The translations under genes and the position numbers were made by a program. A DNA stretch of 64,000 nucleotides from Ampullaceana balthica (Eukaryota; Mollusca; Gastropoda; Lymnaeidae). Of the stretch, positions 61,801 to 64,000 are shown piece by piece. Under the pieces are notes generated by a model that saw only the letters and a program-made list of their open reading frames with translations, was not told the DNA's origin and made no database searches. The stretch lies in the NCBI GenBank assembly GCA_944989445.1, contig CALYLW010000212.1, positions 1,156,512 to 1,220,511 on the forward strand, in the 5' to 3' direction. Within the stretch, counting starts at the first letter, position 1. Each line of letters opens with the position of its first letter.

Positions 61801-63806
61801 AATATTTTGGCAGTACAAAAAAAATTCAGTTGCCAAAAAGGGTTGTAAGGCGACTCTGCTTTATGAATCCAATACACAGGGTATTTCTTCACATTAATGT
61901 ACTTACAATGCCATGGGTAATGGGTTTTTATGACAGAACCACAATAATGTACTTACTATTTTTATTATTTATAAGTTTCGATTTGAAATGCGTTAGCTTT
62001 ATAAACATTATAAATTTCTAACCTACAGTAAACAATTATATAAATAAAACTTACGTTTTTTCTCTAACTCTTGGGGTGCGTTTTGTTTATTCAGCTTTAA
62101 ATGCCACATGCCTTCACACCGCTCCATGATGTCCTGAACATTCTCCCCTTTCTTATCACAAAAATAAATTTGGCTTAATTGAGATGAGTCCTCTTCATCC
62201 AAAAAGGACTTCACGGTTTTGATTATTGCTGTTAGAGCACCAAACTTACCAATCTTAAGCAGGGCTCGAAAAGACAAAATAAAAAAGTTGATAAATAAAA
62301 CAATACGCTGAAACCTTTTCCAATTTTGCTAAATTAATTTTTTTTCACACAATTTGATGAATTTTATTTTACAAATAATTCAATTTAAAAATTTAGCTTT
62401 TTTTAATTACTTTTTTTTCATAACAGTTTCACTTTTTATGTAGTAGTGGTAAATGGCTTGATGACATATCAATTAGTTCTTTGAATTGATGACCTAAAAT
62501 AATTTTTCAGTTTAAATTATTCAAACCTACCTATTATTAACATAAAAGGAATTGAGATGGACTGGATATTTTGTTTTTTAGCCTCTCCGAGACAAAGCTG
62601 AATCATTTCTTTAGCAGCTTCAACGTTGCCAGAAAAACTTGAACATTTGCAGTGAATAATTCTTCTAGTATTTTTTATTTTGCCAGCGGAAGTAATTTTG
62701 ACATTAAATGATGTGCCTTGGTGCTTCTTAAACTCGTCGTGAATTGTTTGACCGCCTGTGCACGGAAATAAACGAAATACGACATCACGTATAAATGTTC
62801 ATATATCTCATTGTGAAGATGTTTAATAGTATTGAATATATCAGGGGTGGCCAGACCTGTAGTACCTGAGAGCCATTTTAAAACATTACATTTTTTAGAG
62901 CCGCATTGAAGCGCTATTGGTCATTTAACCTGGCTTGGTGCTTCTTAAACTCACCGTAAATCGTTTGACCGTCTATTTATGGAAATAAACGAAATACGAC
63001 ATCACGTATAAATGTTCATATATTTCATTGTGAAGATGTTTATTAGTATTTTATATATCCTATGAGATATTCTTTGCAATGACTTATGAAACATCGTTAA
63101 TCGATGTTTCTTTTCCATTAAGAAAAGGAACAACTTTTATCAATGTTTAAAATTCACGTACGTTAATAATTTAAAACAGAACCAAGCAATTTAAAAAAAT
63201 AATAAATGCAACAGCTAATTACAAAACTAAATTTCGTAAAAGCTGTAACTTAGCGTCGTTAAATATTTCCACTGTTAGGCCATTAGTATTGCTTTATTTT
63301 TATTATCCTTTTACTCTGAACTTCTTTTTTTTTAAAGAAATACATCCGAGTGGGGCGGGGGCGGTGACACCTAACCCAAACTTCGTCACTGACCAGAAAT
63401 ATTCCAATACGTTGTAAAGTTTCGTGATAGTAAAGATAAAATTAATAACTACTACATTTTCACTTTACACTTATTTTTACCTTTGGTAAAAATTGCCTTT
63501 CCGAGCGCTCCCTCGGTTAATGGATTGGCGTCATACGGGTTGATGATCCCATCAGCCGTTACATCCAAGACATCGCCGCAAGTAAAAATTATCTCACAGT
63601 TTCTAATCTTACAAGATGCTATGACATTGGCGTTGATAGAGGGCATTTGCCCACATACATCAAGTGTTTTTATCCTGCTCCCTTCTCTAATAAAACAGTT
63701 GTTTGCTTCTTCAAATTTAGCAACTAATTTGTGGCCTTCGGATCTGTCAAGAAAGTCTCTGATTCCAAAGTATTTCAATTCAAAATACTGAATAGCCACT
63801 TTGTTT
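28359..63806 (-). CDS. PARP14: PARP14-like protein mono-ADP-ribosyltransferase (three macrodomains, WWE, ART); 5' end outside the window
   Basis: Nineteen exons with matching phases give 1022 residues: macrodomain 1 (about 71-240), macrodomain 2 (275-430), acidic linker, macrodomain 3 (477-635), helical linker, WWE (752-825, Trp755 and Trp763) and the ART domain (830-1022). Proteins of this type read ADP-ribose through macrodomains and attach single ADP-ribose units to target proteins; vertebrate PARP14 does so in cytoplasm and nucleus and takes part in immune signalling. The NAD site shows His909 (YHGT), Tyr939 (GVYFA) and, by equal spacing to human Leu1782, Met1002, so H-Y-M; lacking Glu, chain elongation is not expected. 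Macrodomains 1 and 2 have degenerate ligand loops. The N-terminal part (RRM or KH-like region in relatives) lies beyond base 64000. The symbol is by architecture; orthology to vertebrate PARP14 rather than PARP15 or a mollusc expansion is not shown. Confidence 0.92.
29610..30150. repeat. GC-rich dispersed repeat C, copy 1
   Basis: Its first 130 bases match 52448-52590 (CCTACATGTGGAAGAAAATC, AGCCCCGAGCCTAA, CTGGTCCCC, ACGT.ACAGCTG). The rest is GC-rich unlike its surroundings and has no recognised domain. It lies in the intron between the last two exons. It may be an LTR or the untranslated part of another element. Confidence 0.5.
30332..30503 (-). CDS. PARP14: PARP14-like exon 18: catalytic domain with the NAD-binding His
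   Basis: Acceptor TTATTCTAG, donor GTAAAC. Reads IQRVQNKALYQQYAVKKREI, then NEKLLYHGTSFSNVDAINHS and GFSRNYKS. The YHGT motif supplies the first triad residue. Confidence 0.95.
30600..30800 (+). mobile_element. LINE C-terminal fragment (relic)
   Basis: GCGCAGATGGAGATGGATCG, then GGCCACACC, AGAAAGACTACATCCAG and ATGAGACAAGCCTCAC match 60125-60200, where the frame reads RRWRWIGHALRK followed by PTSSIVRQAL. Here the frame is broken. It lies in a PARP14-like intron. Confidence 0.75.
31063..31871 (-). mobile_element. Tc1/mariner-type transposon remnant
   Basis: Ends read GGTGGCTCAAAAAAAG on the left and CTTTTTTGAGCCATTTTT on the right, an inverted pair. On the minus strand the frame carries LQQDGAPSHTARNTTNYLHR, then ENVTFIEPDM, a stop, and PPNCPDLNR, with the tail frame at 31166-31396 (PVDYAILGALLQKV). 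QQDGAP and the PPN.PDLNP.DY motif are hallmarks of the DDE/D domain in mariner-like transposases. A stop and frame shifts make it dead. Confidence 0.82.
31940..32079 (-). CDS. PARP14: PARP14-like exon 17: start of the catalytic domain
   Basis: Acceptor CCAAACAG, donor GTAAAT. Reads EPVPDHWGLMD then VQLSPKSEEFLQVLNRLPLT, the N-terminal strand and helix of PARP14-type ART domains (P.HW...). Confidence 0.92.
32080..33954. other. Intron of the PARP14-like gene, mostly unassigned
   Basis: AT-rich sequence between exons 16 and 17, with no exon needed by the protein model and no recognised repeat. Confidence 0.4.
33955..33984. repeat. CT dinucleotide microsatellite
   Basis: About 14 CT units, preceded by degenerate CTCT sequence from about 33917. 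Confidence 0.85.
34722..35680. repeat. Repeat B, copy 2 (interrupted by a MITE)
   Basis: Colinear with 3231-3530 on both sides of the insertion at 34873-35559. It may simply be the interior of the foldback-like element. Confidence 0.7.
34873..35559. mobile_element. hAT-type MITE, TAGGGCTG family, copy 2
   Basis: 687 bp with inverted ends TAGGGCTG ... CAGCCCTA and an exact 8-bp duplication ATTTAAAG on each side (34865-34872 and 35560-35567). The uninterrupted copy of the host repeat near 3387 has a single ATTTAAAG, which proves the insertion. It is AT-rich with ATCGATTAA-type inverted blocks inside and does not code. Confidence 0.92.
36285..36495 (+). mobile_element. LINE C-terminal fragment (plus strand)
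   Basis: Frames pieced together read TKRLMQGTVQGGRK, a stop, RGR and RRWEDIFEL, the Arg-Gly-Arg-Pro/Trp-Asp tail common to Jockey-type LINE proteins (..GTV.G.RKRGRP...W.D.I). Later codons are decayed. It ends at an AATAATAAT tract that is shared with the tail of the minus-strand LINE next to it. Confidence 0.6.
36496..36990 (-). mobile_element. L2/CR1-like LINE 3' end
   Basis: On the minus strand 36990-36700 is open and reads YLTELLSVYSPIRQQRSSAD, then GILSVPKTCTKAFGSRSFSF, WNSLSLHIPS and LNTALKTHLFKLSFQY before a TAA. This is the usual C-terminus of L2/CR1-type LINEs. A 3' UTR with TGGTATAGAGCTAAATAAAT and an ATT-rich tail follows to about 36500. The upstream part is lost. Confidence 0.85.
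37021..37078. repeat. AT dinucleotide microsatellite
   Basis: About 29 uninterrupted AT units. Confidence 0.95.
37079..39084. other. Intron of the PARP14-like gene, unassigned
   Basis: AT-rich, with a GC-richer patch near 38430-38480 that I could not assign. No exon is needed here by the protein model. Confidence 0.35.
39085..39452. mobile_element. hAT-type MITE, 368 bp
   Basis: Ends CAGGATGGGCAAAGTTCGG on the left and, in reverse complement, CAGAGGTGGGATATTG on the right; GCGGGCCACA and TGGCCCAACGC lie just inside. Flanks are TCATAGAG and TTATAGAG, a 7-of-8 duplication. This end style is typical of ZMYM-class hAT elements. Non-coding. Confidence 0.82.
39925..40097 (-). CDS. PARP14: PARP14-like exon 16: second half of the WWE domain
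   Basis: Acceptor TTTCTGTAG, donor GTAAAT. Reads INAELEMSHKKELSCQYNDS, then RRTYLVNFAKGVQYLLDRKG. WWE domains bind iso-ADP-ribose or terminal ADP-ribose in several relatives; whether this one does is not visible. Confidence 0.9.
40315..40520 (-). CDS. PARP14: PARP14-like exon 15: linker and first half of the WWE domain
   Basis: Acceptor CACCTACAG (poor pyrimidine tract), donor GTTAGT. Reads RKGLEKGIHLNFDVAKGRIN, later GYLWEYKDGDKWERFEP, which holds the two Trp and the Glu that name the WWE domain. Confidence 0.9.
41383..41592. mobile_element. hAT-type MITE, 210 bp
   Basis: Ends CAGGGATGGGAAAACTTG and, in reverse complement, CAGAGGTGGGCAAACTACGG. Flanks GCCTAACA and GCCTAAAA give a 7-of-8 duplication. 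The 113-residue plus frame across it (41355-41696) is an artefact. It is related to the MITE at 39085. Confidence 0.85.
41824..41993 (-). CDS. PARP14: PARP14-like exon 14: helical linker
   Basis: Acceptor TTTTCAACAG, donor GTATTT. Reads RHIYSTGKDDPLKMAIIYES, AVNGQELIQSFKES and FHDMKNLKNLTAEQ. Position between the last macrodomain and the WWE is as in PARP14-type proteins; no domain name assigned. Confidence 0.82.
41994..42537. other. Intron, with a patch resembling repeat A
   Basis: ATGACATCATATATTTTTTA followed by CAGCG and the GGGCGCCTTTCG words near 42330-42420 echo repeat A (49884 and 51133), but alignment by eye is poor. No exon. Confidence 0.35.
42538..42696 (-). CDS. PARP14: PARP14-like exon 13: end of macrodomain 3
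   Basis: Acceptor ATATTTTAG, donor GTAAGT. Reads KKSADIKKIKEMILGAVERF, then LLDIRLVIFQEKMLFDFI. The spacing from the GT loop to the final helix equals that of other macrodomains, so no exon appears to be missing in the repeat-filled 5.8-kb intron before it. Confidence 0.88.
43223..43255. other. Assembly gap (33 N)
   Basis: Thirty-three undetermined bases exactly at the left border of the repeat D array, which probably reflects an assembly break at the repeat. A single N also occurs at 55827. Confidence 1.
43256..47800 (+). repeat. Repeat D array: about 15 GGGCCC-centred monomers of roughly 320 bp in four higher-order units
   Basis: Four blocks start with a GT run followed by GCATGTCCTTTATAGC and ACCATTCACCCGAT (43256, 44085, 45548, 46703). 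Within them a monomer recurs about every 320 bp: GGGCCCTTAATGTCGTTTTT, TAGCTACTGAGTAAATGAAT, GGATCTTAACCAAAC, AAATACTATAGGGCAC, TTCGGGGCTGGGGGCCCC. Monomers differ by 10-25 percent by eye. Single reversed monomers lie near 7.0-8.3 kb, so the family is dispersed. No coding sequence. It fills the intron between exons 12 and 13. Confidence 0.85.
47801..48174. other. Intron sequence between the repeat D array and a SINE
   Basis: AT-rich, no recognised content. Confidence 0.35.
48175..48430 (+). mobile_element. tRNA-derived SINE, copy 1
   Basis: The B box GGTTCGAATCT is at 48222-48232 and an acceptable A-box region lies about 50 bases before. The body shares GGGATTTGTTCC, GTCCCTGAGT, AATGGGTACCTGACACTA and GTGAATGCTGCATCGCTTGT with the SINE at 55545-55826 (other strand). 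The 3' tail here is diverged. The short minus-strand frame is not a gene. Confidence 0.8.
48504..48683 (-). CDS. PARP14: PARP14-like exon 12: macrodomain 3
   Basis: Acceptor TTGTATTTAG, donor GTTAAA. Reads SEINQEGVTVTTAGRLPCKN, then IIHINMDMF and RTTSIAIPALGT. The Gly-Thr of the loop is kept; the next residue becomes Ala across the junction. Confidence 0.92.
48872..48937 (-). CDS. PARP14: PARP14-like exon 11: 66-nt exon of macrodomain 3
   Basis: Acceptor TTTCTAAG, weak donor GTGTGT. Reads TVCKTLLRKNGPVFQAECSS then K, matching the V.K.LL...GP..Q.EC helix region of macrodomains. Without it macrodomain 3 would lack this helix; with it the phases on both sides stay correct. A second in-phase GT (GTTCAA) lies 11-12 bases earlier in the exon. 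Confidence 0.8.
49485..49607 (-). CDS. PARP14: PARP14-like exon 10: start of macrodomain 3
   Basis: Acceptor CTCAATAG, donor GTTGGT. Reads GDNTTITYGYVTLTVKCGDI, then TKEPCDVIVNGIKANMDLHS. The GDI and VIVN signatures are intact, unlike in macrodomains 1 and 2. Confidence 0.9.
49804..49880. repeat. AT dinucleotide microsatellite
   Basis: Alternating AT with two CTATA interruptions, directly before repeat A copy 2. Confidence 0.9.
49884..50330. repeat. Dispersed repeat A, copy 2
   Basis: Starts AGCGTACACCCGTCA with a CCGTCA/TGACGG hairpin, then GTTTTCAGCTGAAATCTATT, GCGCCTACGGCAC, ACAGCGCATCTTTAATTTGC, ACACCTTTTGGTGCA and GTAGCGTCAGGAC. It ends before an ATATACTAGGGG tract. Position 50065-50072 (GTTGCAGG) is the empty site of the MITE inserted in copy 3. 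Confidence 0.8.
50340..50832. repeat. AAC/AAAAC-type microsatellite tract, about 490 bp
   Basis: Irregular runs of AAC, AAAAC, CAG and ACT triplets, interrupted once by unique sequence (50619-50655, ATGAAGGACATTGTCGTCGC). It begins right after a small GC hairpin (CCCGGCTCCCGCCCGGG). Several long Leu/Cys/Val or Asn/Lys/Thr frames across it are artefacts. Confidence 0.92.
50833..51132. repeat. Possible repeat D-related fragment
   Basis: TATATAGCTCATATAGGGAA then GGGCCCCCGGGCCCC near 50935-50985 resembles a reversed repeat D monomer. The following ACCAAATTTCACGTTATTTG .. GAACAGACAGACAAC block is a style common at the ends of animal repeats, but I cannot name it. Confidence 0.4.
51133..51770. 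repeat. Dispersed repeat A, copy 3 (interrupted by a MITE)
   Basis: Colinear with copy 2 from the AGCGTATCACCCGTCA hairpin to GTAGCGTCAGGACTGACAG, except for the 171-bp insertion at 51329-51499. Confidence 0.82.
51329..51499. mobile_element. hAT-type MITE, 171 bp, nested in repeat A
   Basis: Ends CAGAGCCGTCTTTAC and, in reverse complement, CAGGGCCGTCATAAC. Flanks ATTGTAGG and GTGGTAGG (6 of 8). The uninterrupted repeat A copy at 50065 has a single GTTGCAGG. Non-coding. Confidence 0.85.
51771..52119. other. Intron sequence, nothing recognised
   Basis: Mixed composition. It may include the 3' part of the neighbouring SINE, whose end is not sharply defined. Confidence 0.3.
52120..52327 (-). 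mobile_element. tRNA-derived SINE, copy 2
   Basis: On the minus strand it starts GGGCGCGATGGTCTAAGTGG (A box, 52306-52317) and has a degenerate B box (CAGATTTGAGCCC, near 52253-52265). It then carries the TGTGAACGCTACATCACTTG core shared with the SINEs at 48175 and 55545. The head is clearly tRNA-like. Confidence 0.8.
52448..52590. repeat. Dispersed repeat C, copy 2 (partial)
   Basis: Matches the first 130 bases of the repeat at 29610 (see that entry). Confidence 0.65.
52799..52895 (-). CDS. PARP14: PARP14-like exon 9: acidic linker between macrodomains 2 and 3
   Basis: Acceptor GTTTATTAG. Reads IFKSSFFGDDDDNDLSENMS then SMGYAAAAFPDT. Two donors 12 bases apart, GTAAAA after 52799 and GTAACA after 52787, keep the same phase, so the exon may vary by four residues (GKSE). 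Confidence 0.82.
53340..53477 (+). repeat. Probable 3' part of a 5' LTR
   Basis: Sequence directly upstream of a primer-binding-like site, containing GAGAATAAACAAGG (polyadenylation-like) and ending in CA. The left border of the LTR could not be set, because no second LTR exists in the window to compare with. Confidence 0.45.
53478..53490 (+). promoter_or_regulatory. Probable tRNA primer-binding site of the Ty3/Gypsy element
   Basis: TGGCGACGAGGAT follows the CA end of the presumed LTR by one base. TGG pairs with the CCA end of a tRNA, and this wording is usual in Mag-like Ty3/Gypsy elements. Confidence 0.6.
53549..54469 (+). pseudogene. Retrotransposon gag with CCHC zinc knuckles
   Basis: 306 residues. 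A Met at 53570 (MALYGQIHEFN) is the likelier start than the first Met. The central part is a Ty3-type capsid. Near the end are two CCHC knuckles, CHRCNGPHASHQC and CYKCGKQGHIAKAC, the nucleic-acid-binding part. The frame ends in TAG at 54467-54469, and pol continues in the same frame beyond it. Gag coats the element RNA in an intact copy. Confidence 0.88.
54470..55141 (+). pseudogene. Retrotransposon protease and start of reverse transcriptase
   Basis: In the same frame as gag after one TAG: FNLFSVYSTRHAAINV, then the aspartic protease LDTGASLTVI and LLGRNWL. The RT N-terminal block YAMRDKIEKELSRLEANGII follows, with DWATPIVPVLKKDGSVRICG and DYKATLNK. A TAA at 55139 interrupts the RT, which would continue IELNRYPIPN. 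The copy is dead. Confidence 0.9.
55206..55425. other. Unassigned intron sequence
   Basis: Follows the break in the retrotransposon. No LTR or RNase H remains visible. Confidence 0.3.
55426..55520 (-). mobile_element. L2-like LINE 3' end fragment
   Basis: On the minus strand GTAAAGCGCTGTGAGCCCAG then TACTGCGCTATATAAGTGAA and an ATA-run tail. GCGCTATATAA followed by ATT/ATA repeats is the usual 3' end of L2-like LINEs. Confidence 0.75.
55545..55826 (-). mobile_element. tRNA-derived SINE, copy 3, with LINE-shared 3' tail
   Basis: On the minus strand it starts CGCGGTGGTCGAGTGGCAGC (A box 55811-55821) and has a perfect B box GGTTCGAATCC (55768-55778). It continues with TTTGTTCCCGGGGCCTAGGG and AATGGGTACCTAACACTA, then the GTGAACGCTGCATCACTTG core. 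It ends in GGACGCAACTATCTTCTGCA, TAGAAGGAGCGTCTGTATAG and ATAAG repeats. That last block is the 3' tail of the LINE at 18127-18181, so the SINE probably borrows that LINE's reverse transcriptase. Confidence 0.88.
55828..56528. other. Intron with a likely hAT relic at its right end
   Basis: Frame pieces near 56385-56475 read SGERNFSKLKLI and then, shifted, KTYMRLTMIQDD. This is the hAT dimerisation motif (S.ERSFSKLKLIK...LR..M.Q..L). The stretch before it, including a 99-residue minus frame, is unassigned. Confidence 0.45.
56529..56647 (-). CDS. PARP14: PARP14-like exon 8: end of macrodomain 2
   Basis: Acceptor ACATTTCAG, donor GTTAGT. Reads ESALGIKEGICHFVNLHKKD, then LTKIDIIIYYKDREIEQ, the final helix and strand of the macro fold. 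Ends in phase 0. Confidence 0.88.
56648..57264. other. Intron, nothing recognised
   Basis: AT-rich sequence between exons 8 and 7, with no repeat I can match elsewhere in the window. Confidence 0.35.
57265..57735 (-). mobile_element. Non-autonomous element E, copy 2
   Basis: Ends TATAAATCCTTTATGTACGA and TTAATATAAAGGATTTAATA, an inverted pair around AAATCCTTTAT. The interior repeats a TATAATACGCACC-type motif four times (about 57304, 57371, 57418, 57457), and the GAGCAAGTGGGTTAAAAATC and GCAGACACCACGAGTTAAT blocks match 12346-12450 in reverse. Non-coding. It lies between exons 8 and 7. Confidence 0.7.
57988..58090 (-). CDS. PARP14: PARP14-like exon 7: macrodomain 2
   Basis: Acceptor TTCTTATCATGCAG, donor GTAAGA. 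Reads LASLVYEVLKKANELNLSSI then SFQTLGTGSYQYPP, which includes the intact GTG loop of the macro fold. Confidence 0.9.
58773..58881 (-). CDS. PARP14: PARP14-like exon 6: macrodomain 2
   Basis: Acceptor TTATTACAG, donor GTAAAA after CACAG. The acceptor was chosen because only it keeps phase with exon 5; a nearer AG at ATTCAG would lead to a stop. Reads HHSGTPGKFIMTKAGSLSCK, then FIMHACLS. Confidence 0.85.
58882..60036. other. Intron with an imperfect direct repeat
   Basis: Blocks at 59444-59493 and 59603-59662 (ATCATTCTAGATTATATTAA and ATCATTCTTGATTACATTAA) repeat about 160 bases apart. Between them GTCAATATAATGAGCACCGC resembles the internal motif of element E, so this may be an older relic of that family. 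Confidence 0.4.
60037..60375 (+). pseudogene. LINE C-terminal fragment
   Basis: Residues read QHEQVEELMRQRRWRWIGHA, LRKPTSSIVRQALTWNLQGK, then RKRDRSKMTWRRELEADTNM. This is the Arg/Trp-rich tail found at the end of many animal LINE proteins (..WRWIGH.LR...S.I.R.AL.W...GKR.RGRP..TWRR.LE.D). It stops at TGA and is followed by a GAT-rich tail (60369-60384). Only about 110 residues remain. A decayed sibling lies at 30600-30800. Confidence 0.85.
60394..60694 (+). repeat. LTR-like dispersed repeat F, copy 2
   Basis: Starts TGTAGCGTGTCGCCC immediately after the GATGATGAGTGAGT tail of the LINE fragment and matches 14757-15093. It contains GAATAAACATTG (polyadenylation-like) near its end. No internal retroelement sequence and no clear target duplication. 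Confidence 0.5.
60728..60840 (-). CDS. PARP14: PARP14-like exon 5: macrodomain 2
   Basis: Strong acceptor (T-run, CAG), donor GTATAT. Reads NDAIVTTVGESLDLWKGRVG, then KDMLQYGGASIQEEL. This is the most typical macro block in the gene, but the usual Asn after DAIV is Thr. Confidence 0.92.
60994..61094 (-). CDS. PARP14: PARP14-like exon 4: linker and start of macrodomain 2
   Basis: Acceptor CATGCAG, donor GTTGGA. Reads ENSFTKSRKQKNDCSNYGPI then KVFVKKNKITKSE. The usual GDIT of a macrodomain is KKNKIT here. Confidence 0.82.
61271..61547. mobile_element. MITE with GGGGCCGTCC ends
   Basis: 277 bp with ends GGGGCCGTCCATAAAGTACG and, in reverse complement, GGGGCCATCCTTAAAGTACG, both continuing TCACGCTA. 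TTA lies on each side (61268-61270 and 61548-61550), a possible 3-bp duplication of the kind PIF/Harbinger elements make. The interior has C-rich CCCCCTCCCC runs. It sits in the intron between exons 4 and 3. Confidence 0.85.
61548..62054. other. Intron, nothing recognised
   Basis: AT-rich sequence between the MITE and exon 3. The 88-residue plus-strand frame at 61755-62021 has no domain I recognise. Confidence 0.3.
62055..62264 (-). CDS. PARP14: PARP14-like exon 3: end of macrodomain 1
   Basis: Acceptor TTTTCGAG after a long pyrimidine tract, donor GTAAGT. Joins in phase 1 to give ALLKIGKFGALTAIIKTVKS, followed by SQIYFCDKKGENV, the last helix and strand of the macro fold. Confidence 0.88.
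62531..62755 (-). CDS. PARP14: PARP14-like exon 2: middle of macrodomain 1
   Basis: Acceptor GTGCACAG, donor GTAGGT. Reads GGQTIHDEFKKH, then FNVKITSAGKIKNTRRIIHC and ISIPFMLII. The IP strand is normally followed by GTG; here it is MLII. The 5' end of this exon is duplicated at 62934-63060. Confidence 0.9.
62842..62933. mobile_element. hAT-like terminal fragment
   Basis: Starts CAGGGGTGGCCAGACC, the usual start of a ZMYM-class hAT element, and continues AGAGCCATTTTA ... AGAGCCGCATTGAAG. No right end is found. It lies exactly between the two copies of the exon 2 duplication. Confidence 0.55.
62934..63060 (-). repeat. Partial duplication of the exon 2 start and its upstream intron
   Basis: Matches 62717-62842 with about 10 percent difference by eye, covering roughly 39 bases of exon 2 and 87 of intron. 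The copied acceptor is now AAATAG rather than GCACAG. The frame stays open through the copied piece (GQTIYGEFKKHQ), but the rest of the exon is missing, so it is probably non-functional. Confidence 0.85.
63061..63480. other. Intron between exon 1 and exon 2
   Basis: AT-rich with a short GGGGCGGGGGCGGTG patch near 63353-63366. Nothing else recognised. Confidence 0.35.
63481..63806 (-). CDS. PARP14: PARP14-like exon 1 of the window: pre-macro region and start of macrodomain 1
   Basis: Acceptor CTACAG precedes base 63806 and donor GTAAAAA follows 63481. Starts with one leftover base, so at least one exon lies upstream, off the window. Residues 1-108 include FTCGDVLDVTADGIINPYD and TEGALGKAIFTK, the first strands and phosphate-loop helix of a macrodomain. 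Confidence 0.9.
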
Positions 63807-64000
63807 CTGTAGATGAAAATTTAAATTATAGATACCATTTCCTTCAATATAGAATAGCACTACAATTTAAGTATGCGCATTTAGTTGATGATTGCAGAAA
63901 TTAAGTAAAACGTAACATTTCGCTTAAAAACAAAATATATGCTTCCGAAATTCTAAATGAAATACTTTAACAAAATAAAGGCAAAATAGGACACAATCAT
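63807..64000. other. Upstream intron of the PARP14-like gene (window edge)
   Basis: No further exon before the edge. The open phase of exon 1 shows that coding sequence lies beyond base 64000. Confidence 0.6.

Overview
The window is animal nuclear DNA: AT-rich, with short coding exons separated by long introns that use GT-AG splice sites, and a dense mix of LINEs, tRNA-derived SINEs, hAT and mariner relics, MITEs, minisatellites and one 33-base assembly gap. The gene content (a macro-PARP with three macrodomains) and the style of the mobile elements suggest a lophotrochozoan, most likely a mollusc such as a gastropod. That taxonomic call is inference; no organelle, rRNA or other diagnostic marker is present.

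The main gene is a PARP14-like mono-ADP-ribosyltransferase on the minus strand. It runs from beyond the right edge (first visible exon 63806-63481) to a stop codon at 28359. I could place 19 exons whose phases all agree. Together they give 1022 residues in the order macrodomain 1, macrodomain 2, acidic linker, macrodomain 3, helical linker, WWE, ART catalytic domain. One exon (66 nt, 48872-48937) was found only because macrodomain 3 lacked a segment without it. About 3.07 kb of coding sequence is spread over 35.4 kb, and the introns are filled with transposon debris. The 5' exons lie outside the window.

A second, unidentified minus-strand gene is represented by two exons (10136-10064 and 960-885) that join in frame. 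It continues past the left edge.

From left to right: 1-10 kb holds a dispersed repeat, two short tandem arrays, a decayed hAT copy and exon material of the unknown gene. 10-23 kb is a transposon graveyard: a hAT MITE, an old LINE remnant broken by two insertions, an LTR-like copy, hAT relics, a pogo-like fragment and the best LINE copy (18.1-20.8 kb). 24-27.6 kb has 27-bp and 22-bp minisatellites. 28.4-63.8 kb is the PARP14-like gene. Its introns hold a mariner relic, a foldback-like element with two nested insertions (34.4-36.3 kb), LINE tails, several hAT MITEs with 8-bp target duplications, a 4.5-kb array of GGGCCC-centred monomers (43.3-47.8 kb), SINEs, and a truncated Ty3/Gypsy gag-pol.

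The points most worth a second look are the macro-PARP with an H-Y-M catalytic triad and degenerate macrodomains 1 and 2, a SINE that shares its 3' tail with the LINE in the same window, the nested foldback structure with paralogous empty sites, and a MITE-like family carrying repeated TATAATACGCACC-type motifs.
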